NCBI RefSeq assembly: GCF_040712315.1
Contig: NC_134013.1
Location: 2,019,001 to 2,083,000 of the forward strand
Source of the DNA: Castanea sativa
Taxonomy: Eukaryota > Streptophyta > Magnoliopsida > Fagales > Fagaceae
DNA: 64,000 bases
Reading direction: 5' to 3'
The notes beneath the pieces were generated by a model. The model was not told the DNA's origin. It did not search any database and saw only the letters and a list, made by a program, of their open reading frames with translations. Of the stretch, positions 14,768 to 28,556 are shown in pieces; the stretch's first letter is position 1; each line of letters opens with the position of its first letter. Made by a program: the position numbers and the translations under genes.

Positions 14768-15948
14768 TAGTTTGGAACCATATATACCTCATAATACATT
14801 GTTTATTAATTCGAACTTTCTTTTCCTAAGACTAGAACTTATTAAAAAAAATTGGCCAAGAAGTATATACACAACAATTTTACAACTTCTATTACAATTA
14901 GTGCATAATTAAAATGGTATAAGTAGTATATCCCAATAAAAGTGACGTTCCAATCAAAACAAATGAAATCAATAGCCTTGAAATATATAATCTATATTTG
15001 GGTTTCACCATTTTGCATAACAAAATATCCACACATAAATTCTAAAACTCTCTCAAATACCCATATCTTTTAATTAATTAATTTTAAATAAAAAAACAAA
15101 AACGGGTTTATATATATAGGGTCTGTTTGGGATCTGCTTATTTTGCTGAAACTAAAAACTTTTTACTAAAACTACTGTAGTTAAAGATAAAAGTTAGCTG
15201 AAATAATACCGTGGGACCCATAAATAGTACCAAAAAGTGCAGTAGGACCTATAAATAGTAGTAAAAATAAACTGAATAGTAAAATAAGCTGGCTTTTTAA
15301 TTTTTTGCCAAACACACACATAATATGTGGTTTTGTTTTTTAGAAAGATTACTTCTCCTATTTGAATTTCAATCCCTCTATGTGAGAGTTGTAAAAAAAA
15401 AAAATCAATAGTTTTAGGGACTGTTTGGTAGTAAGTTTTTTTTTTTTTTTTTTTTCAAAACGGTATGAAAATAATTTTTTAAAAATGGAATATGAAACGA
15501 GTATATATTGTTACTATTATTACTCAAAACTCGAACTTCATTTTGAGGAATGGGTGTGTGTGAGTCTTGAAAGTTTAAATGGGTAAGCAGGGAGGCCTAA
15601 TAACACAGCCCATGTATTAGCTTAATGGGCCCTACGGTAAGGTTTCGTTGATTGTATTGACCCTGGCCTGGCCGAAGCCCTCATCGGATGCTGTTTGTTG
15701 AAACTTGAAACTACCACATGTGACATGTCTTGTGAAAATAGCCGCTCGTTGTGTCGGGCCCCAAGAAACCAACTTCACTTATGTAGTTATGTTATCGACA
15801 ATTCCTACTTTCCTAGTCCAACTCACAGTCCCACAATATAGGAAACAAAAACAAAATTACTTCCCGTTTTAGAAAACAAAAACAAACAGTACTTTACGCA
15901 CTTCTAGTTCTTAACTTTGGCTCCAAATATTTTGTCACCAGAATTAAC
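14768..15948. other. MATE1 upstream region
   Basis: AT-rich DNA with a likely MITE at about 15119-15310 (AGGGTCTGTTTGGGATC at the left edge, GCCAAACACAC at the right). A second partial GGGACTGTTTGGTAG terminus lies at 15418, beside a T-run. The last 250 bp before MATE1 are less repetitive and probably hold its promoter. A weak AATATAGG at 15836 is the only TATA-like word close by. Confidence 0.4.
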
Positions 15949-18900
15949 ATGGGGGTGAGAGAAGAACAACAACAACAACGACAACAACCTCTGTTAACAT
16001 CAACCTCAGAACAAAACCAACAAGAAGAATTAAATGCAAGTAGTTTGCTTAGACAAACATGGTTAGAGTCGAAGAAATTGTGGGCAGTTGCTGGACCCTC
16101 CATTTTCAGCAGGCTAGCCATGTTCTCCATGACAGTCATAACCCAGTCCTTCTCCGGCCACCTCAGTGACCTCGACCTCGCCGCCATTTCCATCGCTTCC
16201 ACCGTCATCATCGCCATCACTTTCGGTTTCTTGGTACTCCCATTTCCCTTCTCTTCCTTTCTAATCTTTCACTTTCATCGCCATGACTACTACTTGTCCC
16301 AAAAACTAACACTTCCTCTCACTATAATACTTCAGAAAAGCTCAAATTGCTGCGATGAAGTTAATCATTTAACCATTATTTTAACGCGTGATGACCATTT
16401 TGATGTAGTTGGGTATGGCGAGTGCTCTTGAAACGCTATGTGGCCAAGCATACGGGGCCAGACAGTACCACATGTTAGGCATTTACTTGCAACGTTCTTG
16501 GATAGTTTTGTTTTCGTGTTCGATTTTATTACTTCCCTTGTTCTTGTTTGCAACGCCAATACTAAAGCTTATGGGCCAGACCGATGCGGTGGCGGAGCAG
16601 TCGGGTTTGGTGGCAATGTGGTTGATTCCTATGCACCTGAGTTTCCCATTTCAGTTCACGTTGCAGAGGTTCTTGCAGAGCCAAGTGAAGACTTGGGTTC
16701 TTGCTTATATCTCAGGGGGTGCTCTTGCACTCCATATGTTTGTTAGTTGGTTTTTTGTGTATAAGCTAAGAGTGGGGATTGTTGGGGCTGCCCTTACGCT
16801 TGATTTCTCGTGGTGGGTGTCTGTTTTGGGACTTTTTGTGTATGTTGTATGTGGTGGGTGTGCTGATTCGTGGACTGGTTTTTCGGGTCAAGCTTTCGTT
16901 GGGCTTTGGGAGTTTTTTAAGCTCTCTTTGGCTTCTGGGGTTATGGTCGCGTATGTGTTCCCTCTCTCTCTCTCTCACATTATATGATTGATTAGGCAAA
17001 AGTATAGGTGCATTTAATACTCCTTGATATTTTTGTATGTTGTTCAAAAAATAGAGTGAAATTATGCACAAATATCAAGAAAAACACACACAAACACAAT
17101 GAACTTATATATGCGTGCAAATCAATGAATTATTGACAAGTGTATTCTACTTAGTGCAAGCCATTACCTGTGCTGCACTCTTTCTTCTTGTATATCAAAG
17201 CCTGATACTTGTACAGTTAAGACCCTTGATTTAATCTTACATTTGTTGTGTGTGCGCGCGCGCACATGAAGGTTGGAGAATTTTTATTACAGGGTATTGA
17301 TAATAGTGTCAGGGTATTTGCACAATACTGAGGTTGCAGTTGATGCACTTTCGATCTGGTTAGTTCCAAATTTCAAGACCTTGTGTCATTGGCTTATGTG
17401 TCAATGTGTATTTGTTTGATTGTTTTCTAGTATCTTACTATTGTCTCAATGTCGCGCTGTTTTGGCAGCATAACTATCTTTGGCTGGGAGTCGATGATTC
17501 CTCTCGGATTTCTGGCTGCTTCTGGGTACGTTGCTGGTTCTAAGTCTTGTTTCCACTCTTCTTTATAGTAAAACATAATGTGTATGGTAGAATAGGAATA
17601 TAACATGCAATTTAAACAGTGAAAATGTGGATAATATGTGAGAAGCAAGATTTGAGGTTCAAGAGTTACAGATTAAGAAGTCCTATATGTCACCAGCATC
17701 ATCATTTCACTTGCCCAATGCTATCCCCATTCCCACTAAAACATAAGTTTGATAATTATTATAAGCCTTATCTTCCCAAGTGTGGAAATCATACTGCTTC
17801 TTGCCCCATGTAATGATGTCTGTAAGCAGTACATTTACGGACTTTTTTTTTTTGAGTGTGTGAACTAATTAAGGCAGTTCTTGTGACATGCAGTTCCGCA
17901 ATGATATAATATCATCTTTTCTTAAAATGCTTCTGGCTTAATTTACCCGCTTGCTTTAATTGTTAAAGGCAAACAATATGTTAAGGTTCAAGGTTCTTGA
18001 AAGAGAGTTTCAATAGAGAAAATCTAATTATTTGACAAGATAAAACCCGATCGTCTTTTCTGTGAGCTAAATGTCAATTATTAGTGTTTTAATTTAATAA
18101 CATTTTCCCAGCATCATTTAACTTCATTAGTGGATGTGATGGGTTCAAATAAATGCCCCATTTTTTATATCTTGGATTCTCTTCATAGCATCTCTAGTAA
18201 TTACTGAGTAATTTTTGGAGTGGAGGGAGTTCTTTTAAATTTTATCTTTTTTGTGTTGAAAACCAACCAAGAGGTTAAAGCATTTGAATATGAGATTATC
18301 AAAATCATTAGCTTCATAAGACCCTAGAAAATTTCACTGCTGATGATTGGTGGAAACCTATCTTTACCTCTTCAATGTAACCACGCAGATGTATATATGT
18401 TAATAGTTGCCAAAGAAGAACTTTATTAGCTTCCCCCCCCCCCCACCCCCCGCGCATGTGCGTGCCCGGCGGCATTGCTAGTCTAGGAGGGGAGTCTTTG
18501 AGTTTGTGTCTTTGTGAGTTCATCCGAAATAAAGTGAACTCATTTTGGGTCTTGGTTGGGAAGATGCAGATAATATTCCAATAGTCTAGTGTTAGCTTCT
18601 ATGATATAAGCTTTACGTAGTGTTTTGGTAGGAGGAAGAATAGGAATGATGGAAAGGGGGAGGATGAAAAAGGGCAGTGAAATGGGAGGATGTAAAAAAG
18701 GAGGTAGAGTCCTAATTTCTAACCAGGCACAAAAAAATTAACCACACAACATTGGCAGGAAAGTTGAAGTTTGAAGTTTGGTAAAAGTATGGTAGTCAAT
18801 CTAAAAAACAATCCATCCCTTCACACTATAGCCATGCTGGTGAACAAAAGTCACTTTTTCCACCCATCTTTTTTAACCATGTTATGTTCACTTAATTCAG

Positions 18901-19846
18901 GGTACGTGTAGCAAATGAGCTTGGTGCAAGCAATGCAAAAGGTGCAAAATTTGCTACTACAATCTCAGTGTTGTCCTCCTTAATGGTTGGACTCCTATTT
19001 TGGTCAATAATCATAGCCTTCCCTGAGAATCTTGCAATGATCTTTACCTCCAGCGCTTCTGTTATTGAAATGGTCAATGATTTAGCTGTCTTGTTGGCGT
19101 TCACTATTCTTTTCAATTGCATTCAACCTGTTCTTTCAGGTAAGATTCAGAAATAGCACTCAGTCCTGGAAATTGCAAATGCAAGTATCGTGTAATGATT
19201 TGGTGTGATGTGTTGCTTTTCAGGTGTGGCTATTGGATCTGGATGGCAAGCTAAAGTGGCTTTTATAAACATAGGCAGCTACTACTTAGTTGGGGTCCCT
19301 CTTGGGGTTCTCTTGGGTTGGTCACTTCATTTTGGAATTATGGTACGTGTGTTGCATTGTTGCCAATACTTCAATGTGTTAGGATACACATATTCTGGCA
19401 TGGTAAATAGAACTACACCTTGATTTCTTGAATCTTCCATGATATAAAATGTAGAAGCCAAAATTGACTGTGCCGCAAAGACACGAATAGAAAAAAAGTC
19501 ACTCCAAAGTTATAAAGACAGCATATTCAATATTCATCACTTCTATTGGATGATGCATTTCTTCCAGTATTATTTGTTGATTTTACATGTTCATAATTGA
19601 ATGAGCAGGGTATCTGGACTGGAATGATTAGTGGAACTGTGGTTCAGACATTGATATTAGCTATTATCACACTGAGATGTGAGTGGGAAAAAGAGGTAAT
19701 GATCGAAATAGGGATACTCTGAAAACCATTTCATTTGGCATTGTTTTTTCAAAAATATGATTTGAATGCTTTTGGGGTTAAATTATCATTCGCAGGCACA
19801 AAAAGCTCAGATACTTATAACAAATGAGGCAGCTTCCAGACACTAA
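15949..19846 (+). CDS. MATE1: MATE/DETOXIFICATION-family transporter, 8 exons, complete (488 aa)
   Basis: Membrane antiporter of the multidrug and toxic compound extrusion family. Such proteins export or store small organic compounds or ions, driven by H+ or Na+. Exons: 15949-16233, 16409-16950, 17272-17358, 17469-17525, 18901-19139, 19224-19342, 19609-19695, 19796-19846. All introns are GT-AG and the joined frame has no stop. The cytosolic N-terminus carries a Gln-rich tract ([10 protein letters not shown]). Family landmarks in order: [17 protein letters not shown] (residues 39-55), [20 protein letters not shown] at the exon 1/2 junction (from 95), [56 protein letters not shown], and a short charged C-terminus. 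About twelve hydrophobic segments are present. It is the most diverged of the four paralogues. It resembles the DTX27-35/TT12-type plant clade; the substrate is unknown. Confidence 0.93.
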
Positions 19847-22399
19847 TCTCATCTCAACAAGTGCACAATTTGTGGCCATGTGATGTTTCTCTATCCGAAG
19901 TGTGAGTGACCACTTCACCTATCTCTAAGGCCTGTCTAGATGTATGTGTATGAAGCCTCAATATGAGATGATACCGAAATGGCAAATACGACTTCTTTTT
20001 AAAATATAAGTGAGGATATGCTGCTTAAAAGATATATTTTTCTTAAAATAAAAGTCAAGATTTTGTCATGTCGTTACATAATCCCTAGTTATAGTGTAAT
20101 AGCTTAAATGTGTAGCTTAATTAATATATACATTAATCGAACTTTCTTTTTAAAATATAAGTGGGGATATGCTGCTTAATAGATATATTTTTCTTGGATA
20201 AAAGTCAAGATTTTGTCATGTTATTACGAAATCCCTAGTTATAGTGTAATAGCTTAAATGTATAGCTTCATTAATATAGACATTAGTTGAACTTAATGTA
20301 TGCTGTTGCAGTACAATTCAAAAAAATAGGCCTTGATTGTTGTAAAATGTTTCTGTGAATTCGTTTGTCCTTGAATTGTTTGAGTTTCCTATTGAAATGA
20401 GATGATGTCACTATAGGGTTGTTCATTTGCTGGCAATATCCTCCAGAGACAATCAGTAAAAACCGTTTTCTACTCACTGTTGATGAAGAGAACCAGGTGA
20501 CCCTCATGAATGTTAGGCCTTGATTCTCTGTCTGACCTTGACAGAATGACTTGCTTTGCTTTACTGCGTCAAACTTGTGAACATATGTTTGGCTAAAGTT
20601 TGCAGCTGCCTTTTTTTTCCCTTATAAATTCAATGCTATGAAACTGGAAAATGTTGGTAAATTAATTAGGCCAAACTGTTTAAAAAAAAAAAAAAACTGA
20701 AATATGAGCTGTCCAAGCTGGGGCGTTGAAATATGAGTATAGAGGAACCTTTCCTCTCTTCCTCACAACTCCTCTTAATTTCCTCTTCTCGCTGACTGTG
20801 TGTCGAAGTTTTCGGACCTGTGTACTTTTTCTGCATTTTCTTGTATTTCAGTTATGACATTTTGATTTCTCTTTTGTTAAAACACCATTAGCCTTTTGTT
20901 TATTATACATTTAGAATTTTGAGTTTGACTCTTCACAAATAAACATTTTTAAAGAACCCAAGGGGAGATTTGGGCTAATCTCACATTTTTGGCCCTTGTC
21001 GCAAAACGTCCCCAACAGATTGTAAGTTGTAACTTGTAACAACATTCTTCTTAGTAATCTTAATTTCAAAGTTACTAGTTCTGCATCATACTGGTACATA
21101 AAAAATAGTTTGAAGCATGTTGCACAGCATATAACTTGTGAAGGTCAAGATCAACGATTGTTGAACCCCAGAAAAAAAAATAAAATAAATAAAGAGTAGT
21201 TAATTGGCTAGACTTTTTCACTGATTCTGTGATAACTTTGTCCTTCAGCATTTATAATTACCATGACACCATCCTAGATGACTAAATTACTCTGTTTGAA
21301 ACAATGTATGTCTTTGACTCTTTGGTAACGGGAACAAGAGGTGGAGAAATTCAATGTTATAAAAGAATTGACTTAACCGAGAATATTTTATAATCTCAAA
21401 TTGAAAAGCCTGTGCCTTGGAAGGGCTGGAATTCTATAGGAGATTCGATATCAAGGGGATGCTCAACACTTATTTTACTTGTTATAATCTCAAACATTTA
21501 TATAGGATATTTGATGTATAGGGGATGCTCAAAATATGTATGCAACACTATGTTTAAAACGTTTACCTTCTTGAGTTCTTGGTATGCTTGAGGCTTCATC
21601 CATAATGAAGGCTTGAAGCCCTGTTGCTTAGTAGTCGACAAAAAAATGGAGTAATTTTAATGACATAACTTTTCTCACAACTATTGACATTACAATTGGA
21701 TTAACATAACTTTCATTTGTATCTAACATTGACATTAGTTTTAATTATGAACTAAGACATGTAAACAGTTGTGAAAAATTTTGTAAAAAATGTTGTGTTG
21801 ACTTGATTGTCGATAGACTTTTGCATAAAGAAATGGTGTGGAACATCCCTAGTGCTAATATTTGACTAGGGCTGGTTGTTTTTTCATTGAGAAGCAAGAA
21901 AATGAAAAGATCTAAACCTTTTAAATGCAAGAAAATGCATATGCATCTTAGACTTCTTTTTGGTAGAAATGGATTTCATTGCATTAAACTAAAATAGAAG
22001 AGTTAAGGTAGAATCATAGTACATCAACATAATAATATTTGATGAGGGATTACCAAAAATCCTAAAATCCTGCACACTAATTTGCTTCTAAGAAACCATG
22101 TTTAATTTTCACGCTTGGAATTTATCTCAGAAGTTGCTAATCCAAAATGAGAAGAGAGTGAACAATATTAATTAATGTAAGAATTACCCGAAAACCATTT
22201 CATCATCTCTTGCAAATAGAGAATTCAATTCAAATCTTTTGAAAATTCGTCCAAGATGTAAAAATGATGGGATCAAAATCTTTTTAAAAGCAAGAAAATG
22301 CATATGCATCTTAGACTTCTTCAATTCATATATTTTTAAAAATTCATCTAAGATGTAAAAATTGATTAACTTTATCATTTTCACGGCTGTCGATTAGTC
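19847..22399. other. Downstream of MATE1; gene-free
   Basis: The first few hundred bases are probably the MATE1 3' untranslated region. A tandem duplication follows (see next entry). Beyond it are AT-rich sequence and a possible hairpin MITE near 21650-21850, whose arms include CACAACTATTGACATT and ACAGTTGTGAAAAATT. No coding region is recognised. Confidence 0.4.
19989..20294. repeat. Tandem duplication, unit about 153 bp, after MATE1
   Basis: The two copies (about 19989-20141 and 20142-20294) share CTTTTTAAAATATAAGTG, GGATATGCTGCTTAA, AAGTCAAGATTTTGTCATGT, AATCCCTAGTTATAGTG and TAATAGCTTAAATGT with few changes. Confidence 0.85.
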
Positions 22400-22402
22400 T
22401 AA

Positions 22403-22645
22403 GGTGCGGTTTGGATGCAGCGTCCACGTTTTGCGTCCAAGTTTTGCCTTTTTTTTTTTTTTTTTTTTGGCTACTGCAGGAGACAAGCGCGCAGTGCGCG
22501 TACTGTGCGCGCACTGTGCATGTACTTTTTTAGCAATTTTTTATTAAAAGTGGGTCCCGCAGCACTATTTACACATTTAAAAATTATTTTGCTATAGTGT
22601 TTTCAGTTTTCAGTTTTCAGCAATAAGTTCTATCCAAACAGACCC
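22403..22645. mobile_element. PIF/Harbinger-like MITE
   Basis: The left end is GGTGCGGTTTGGATGC; the right end, read on the minus strand, is GGGTCTGTTTGGATAG. TAA flanks both sides (22400-22402 and 22646-22648). The interior has a T-run, a stretch with GCGCGCAGTGCGCGTACTGTGCGCGC (in two overlapping pieces) and a CAGTTTTCAG repeat near the right end. A shortened relative seems to lie at about 22870-23040. Confidence 0.7.
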
Positions 22646-22648
22646 TAA

Positions 22649-25600
22649 CTTTCAATGCTTGTCTTATAAAAACAAAACAAAAATAAGAATTTTCAACTCT
22701 TCTCCCTCAGTTATATGATTATATATTCTTTACTCTTTAGACTGGGTAGTGGGTAATGACTAATGAGTAAGCATGAGAAACTACACTCCAAATATTTCTT
22801 ATTCCGTGACTTTGGTCAGGAGTTTTTTTTTTTTTTTTTTAAACAATTTACTATAAGTTGACATCTTAGGATAGGTTTGAATTGCGTCTCTACATTTTTT
22901 GTGTGGGTCCCGTGTACTGCTCACAGGATCCGTAAGTACAAAATTCAGTAAATTTTACTTTAAAACTGGATTTCATGATATTATATACACATTTAAAAAT
23001 TATTTTATTACAGTGTTTTTAGTTTTCAGCAATAAACATTATTCAATCATTTATCTTTTCTGCTTTCAAATACATTTTTATTTTGAATATTGGGTGTATA
23101 CCAAACATTTAGATAATCATTGCTGCAATTTTCAGCTCACGTCGTTTTGTTTATTTTTTAACGGACAAATTATATGTGGTATTTTGAGAAGGAAATTATA
23201 TGTGGTATTTGGTGGTGAAGGAACGAGGCATGAGGTGATTTGATTTCTACAGATGTTAGGTTATACATAACATTCATGCCGTCATCATTGCATACATCGC
23301 ATGACATATCTGCTGTACATGACGAGCAGAGGAAGATATGCATTATATTAAAAAAACTGGCAAATAATTTAATTGATTTCTGCCTTGACTAAGACAAACT
23401 GAAAAGAAAGAAGCCATGGTGGAGCCAAGAAACTGTTCTTGAGGGTACATAAAGTAGATAACAAATAATGAATAACTTGCTATTAATATTAATTCTAAGA
23501 CCGTAACAACAAAACTAGTATTAAAATTTTGGGAAGATGGATAATTAATACTTTAATAAATAGGGTAGTGTTAGCTTTACGTAGTCAACTTTTTGTAGGT
23601 TTTTTTTCAACTTTTTGTCAGATTTTTTTATCAACTTTAACGAGTGTAGAGCCAATAAAACCAGCTATTTGAATTTCATATGTCACTTTATCACTATTTT
23701 TAATCATTTTATTAATTTATACTAATTTTTATGAGGTGGACTTTATAATAAATTATCCTTATTGAACTACTTATCCATTAACATTTCCCTTAAATTTACT
23801 CAAAAAGTGTTTATACAAATACTTTACATATAATGTATGACAATTTTGGGAAGATGGGATAATTAAAGTTTGTATTTTCATTAGATTTATACAAATGCTT
23901 TTCAATTTTTTTTTTATAGATACAATATAATTTGGACCTATGACGTCCATTCAATGATAATTACTCTTTATTATAAAGTGAAAACACTAAATAAATTTTG
24001 GTGAGGTGAAGTTTGAATCCAAAACTTCTATTGAACGATAAAAAATTTTATTAGTTTAGCTAATTAGAAACTATAAACTATAAATGATTTATGCAGTTGA
24101 TTGAATGATTTGGCTCCAACCAGTGGACACTTGCAATAAAGGAAGATAAAGCAAATGGGAGGTCACCAAAAGTTGTGCGGATGGGACTCATGGGAGACTT
24201 AATGTTGCTTAAGTTAAGAAATGATAGCATCTGGCTCTTAACTTCACAGGGTGGCAGTTAGTATTTTCTTAGTGATGAATGACGATACAATCCTTATATT
24301 TGGAGTCCAGGGCAAAATCAAAACTTTGAGATGTCCACTTATCATCAAAATCCAAATTGGGAAAAGATTTTCTGAGGGGGCTCTTGGGCTGATTCTCTAA
24401 TTTCAAGAATTGTCTTTCAAGATATTCCTTGTTTCTATTTTTACCTGTGAAATTATATATCAAAATCTATTATTTGCTAACTTTAGACATCACCCATTGA
24501 AATGACCCAACGACCATTCATTCACTGTCTCTTCCTTTATCATACCAACACTGTCTCTTCCTTTATTCAGCAAAAAAAAACAGTCTCTTCCTTTATTGAA
24601 GGAGTCCACCGATCAAAGTTGAGCCATTCCATCAACCACATCAAAGGGAGAAACCAAACGTAGGTCATACCAATACTGTAAGTGGTCTAGTGGCCAAGCC
24701 TTGGACCAACAAGATTCTGATCTTTTTGTTTTAAGTCCCTTTATTTTCCATCATTGAGCAGGTTTGTTAAAAATAGAGAAAAATATACATTAAAGAAATA
24801 TAATCACACATAAGATATTATTTATGTAATTCAGCAATTTGCTTACATTTATGGAGTTTCAAGAATTTCATTATTCTCAGGAAAAAAAAAATACAAGATA
24901 CAGTAGCTCAGTTCTCTCTTTAAAAAAAAAAAAACATAAAATCTTAATCTCCAAAAAAACAGTTTTTCTATCATGCACACAAGATTTACAATGGGCTACA
25001 AAACGAGTCAAAAAATTTTCAGCCCAAACCTTCATTCCATGGAGTAAGCCTCAGAAAATCTCCCATTAAAAGCTGTAACAATATTATTTTGGGTCAGATC
25101 ATAATCCAAATTAAACACAACTAAGTTCTACAAAGCCTAACAACAACAATTACCTCACGCGTGCATCTATTTTTACTAGCCAAAAACAAATGTAGGGTCA
25201 TGGTAACATGAAAATTTCCAGCCTATGTTGAGTGATTCATTATCTCATTCCCTGCCTCTTCTTCTTCTTCTTCTTCTTTTTAATGGGCAATTTCATTCCT
25301 CAAGCTCGATGAATAGTCCTCACTCCTCATACATGTTTCACACTTTCACATTCTGCACACGCATGCATACTAGACCATGATTAGTTTATTCATCATAAAA
25401 AGGAGGAGCACGTTTTCCACTCCATTATACTTCAATTTGAATTGTATACAATTATATCCATCCATAATTAAAAGGGTGACCAAAAAACGTGATTCTAGCA
25501 TAAATTATGCCATGGAATCTTAACTAAGATAAATACCTGTTTAACTTGAAGCCAACACGTAATTAATTCTTGCTAACTTGCCTGTTGTCGATCTCTAGGT

Positions 25601-26164
25601 GCGTGTGTCCTACTCCTACTTGTTTAGTGAATAGTTTAGGCGGCTTTTTGGGCCATTTAAGCTTAGATAGTTCAAGAATCAAGAACCATTTTGATTTGCT
25701 ATTCTTCAAGTGATAATGACATTTTTTTTTATCGTGTCCTATATGTATGATTCGAACAATTCTATCATGGTAAAAAAAAAATATATTCTTAGAGTAAGTC
25801 ATATTCGCGTAACACTTCCTAAAGGAATACTATGACTAAAATGGAAAAACTAAGTGAGGAAGGGTGTGAATTTTTAGTAGAAAGTTTAGTGCCTGAAGAC
25901 ATTCCTATGATTTGAACTCTTCTTCTTATTTCAACATCTATCTTGTATATTAAACAAAAATTATTTTATAATATCTATTATTTTAATGTGTGAATTGTTT
26001 AAATATGAAAAAATAATTAAATTTTTTTATTTATATGTCACTGATGTAATCTCAATCGCATTAATTGTTATAGAAAGCTTTTAGTAATAAATTTGATAAT
26101 ATCTTTAATATTTTTTATTTATTATATTCTTAATGTAAAGTCAATTACATTAATTATCATCTCA
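22649..26164. other. Gene-free intergenic DNA
   Basis: AT-rich, with no gene that I can support. Short open frames here (for example 22899-23243) have no recognisable domain. At 24522-24600 the phrase CTGTCTCTTCCTTTAT or its end appears three times in a short tandem arrangement. At 25257-25279 there is a (CTT)n run. Confidence 0.45.
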
Positions 26165-26173
26165 ATATAATAG

Positions 26174-26330
26174 GAGTAATTCTTAAGTACTCTCAAAGCA
26201 TGAAGAATGGTGCACCCTCTTGTCACATTCATGATGGAGTCCGCTCATTAAATTCATGGCAGGGTCCACCATGAATGTGAAAGGAGGGAACACTATTTCA
26301 CTATACTTTGGGACTACCTAAGAATTTTTC
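26174..26330. mobile_element. Mutator-type MITE with perfect 9-bp TSD
   Basis: A 157-bp hairpin. The left arm GAGTAATTCTTAAGTACTC and the right arm, read on the minus strand, GAAAAATTCTTAGGTAGTC are imperfect inverted repeats that continue inward (CACATTCATGATGGA against CACATTCATGGTGGA). ATATAATAG occurs at 26165-26173 and 26331-26339, a perfect 9-bp TSD, which fits a Mutator-derived MITE. Confidence 0.82.
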
Positions 26331-26566
26331 ATATAATAGTATTTGATACTTAATTTTTTTTTTTTTTTGTGAGAAATAGTTTGATACTTAAATTGATAAT
26401 ACTTTTAACATTTTCTTTTGTGGGTTTTCTTTCACAAAGAGGAATTTACAAAAGAAAAGGGAAAATATCTTCTCTTTTTGGTAAAAAAGGGAAAGAAAAG
26501 GGAATTTATGTAAGACAAAGAAAAAAAGAAAAGAAAAGAATAGGTTGTTCTGTTTTTTTCATATAA

Positions 26567-26707
26567 AGGGGTGTTTGGGAGAGTAGTTTAAGTTATATTA
26601 TTTAAATGTTTTTTTTATATATATGTGAGTGAAAAGGTGTGTGAAAAAATGTATAATGTTGTTTAAAATGTGAAAAATGTTACTAAAACTAATTTACCAA
26701 ACAGGCT
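26567..26707. mobile_element. Possible MITE
   Basis: The left edge GGGGTGTTTGGGAG and the right edge ACCAAACAGGC are inverted. The interior (AGTTATATTATTTAAATG, GTTACTAAAACTAATTTACC) is AT-rich and non-coding. TAA occurs near both ends, but the exact boundary is uncertain by a base or two. Confidence 0.45.
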
Positions 26708-28422
26708 ATTAATTATTCTTGGAGAAAAACAAGGATAGATGGGTTGTCAAGCATTAAATCAGAGGACCCTCAACTAACAGTCACTACTTCTTTGCAAAGA
26801 CTAATTTTGATTTTGTTACATGTACTTGGTTCATCTAATTAGACCACAGAGAGAATTTGTAAATTTTAAAAATTAAGCACAAGGCTTTTGCCTCCACATA
26901 AACTAATCAATAATTTTCTGGATATATACATTACCAACCATTCTCAATTTCAACTTTCAAGGACAACCAAAACTAGATTTTGTATGCAGCCTTATATATA
27001 TATATATTAATAAGGATGTCAATTCGCAATTGTATTCATGGTTATGAGAGATTCTACCTTCTTCTGCTTCTTATAGGTTGATTGTATTCAATTCTTCTAC
27101 TTCTTATAGAAGCCAGTCAAGTCACGAATGAGACTTTTTTTGTTTTTTGTTTTATTTTTTTATGGCAAAGTACCTAAATCTCTTCCAATGTTTAACTATT
27201 CCCTTAAACTTGTACAGTCGGCACACACCCACATCCCCGAAAACAAATTAGATTTGATCACAAAATTATAATATTTATTAAACTAAAATAGAATTACCAG
27301 TAGCCACTGACACTTTTATTTCGCACGAATGTGTCTTCTCAATAATAAAACATGCTATACCGTCCAAAAACATTGCTTTCAACACAGTTCCAGATACAAA
27401 TATTACAAACAAATTTGCTTGCGGACCCAAGTAACTTAACTAACATTCTCAGAATAGGACAACCTATCAATAGGTCAACGTTCAGATTCGTAGCCTAACT
27501 ACTATCAAATCTCTCCAAAGTCCAATCTTCCTACCAATATGTGTTGTTGTGCACGAGAAAGCATTAGATACTACTAGCCTATGCATACTACAAGTTTGAG
27601 CTTTATCGACCATGTTTTATTAAATAGTGGTTTTTATTTTATTCAGAAAATAATTTATTCAACCAAACAAGATGAACAATGTCCACCTCTAGCAATAGAT
27701 AGTGAATCATTGATTTTAGAAGATGATGATGTCGAAAATCAATAATCCCACATCTAGGTTAAAGCTTTAGAAGACTTGAAAGACAAAGCACTAGAATACT
27801 CAAAATTGACACGTATAGTGCCAACCAAAACTGCTTCGATACTTAAGTGGGCACTTACAATAATGTATATTTTAATTACAAGTATTTATTGGCTGTTTTT
27901 TCATACTATTGAAGTAATTGGAGATTGTCTCTCTCACACACACATATATAGGAGTATAGAACATTTCTACCATGTCTCTTGATTTTAAAAATCCTCCACA
28001 ATTAGGGTTGCAAATCACGTCTGGCCGAATATAGGAGGCAACACCATAAAAGTTATGAGAATATTGCGTGCCGCGCACTTGCATAACACTTTTTATCACA
28101 TATTTAGCCCCCATGTTCCATATTGTGTCTTTTCCATTAAGGTAAATTGTTTGTCTTTTCGTCTCCTCATTACAATAATATTACTTATTGAACCTTTGTA
28201 TGAACAAGCGAGAAAAACGTATGAACAAGCTATAAGCACAAGTTGACACATATTTAGACAAAATATTTTAAATATAGATAAACTATTACTATGCAGTCCA
28301 TAAATTATATTTCATAATTTATTTTATTTTCTATTACTATGGTCCGCTTCTAATGATAGTTCTTTACCAGTTGGTTAACTGAAATCCACGATTCAATATT
28401 ATTCTTGTTTTCCACTTTTCTT
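26708..28422. other. Gene-free intergenic DNA
   Basis: No gene or complete transposon is recognised. Open frames of up to 80 codons overlap on both strands near 27776-28246 without similarity to a family that I know. Confidence 0.45.
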
Positions 28423-28556
28423 TTACAATTGAGAAATTTTAATGATAGTGTTTTACAATTAACTAATTCATACACGTAGTTCACGTTAATCTTTAATTAT
28501 GTTAATATATAGTATGAGTCATGACATCAAAAAGTTTGAAAAGAAGTCACCATTTT

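Noticed and set aside
22899..23243. 114-codon plus-strand open frame
   Set aside because: Overlaps a MITE-like remnant (22870-23040); no family similarity.
24660..24760. Possible tRNA-like or SINE piece (AGTGGTCTAGTGGCC)
   Set aside because: Resembles a tRNA D-arm start only loosely, with no matching T-arm or acceptor stem.
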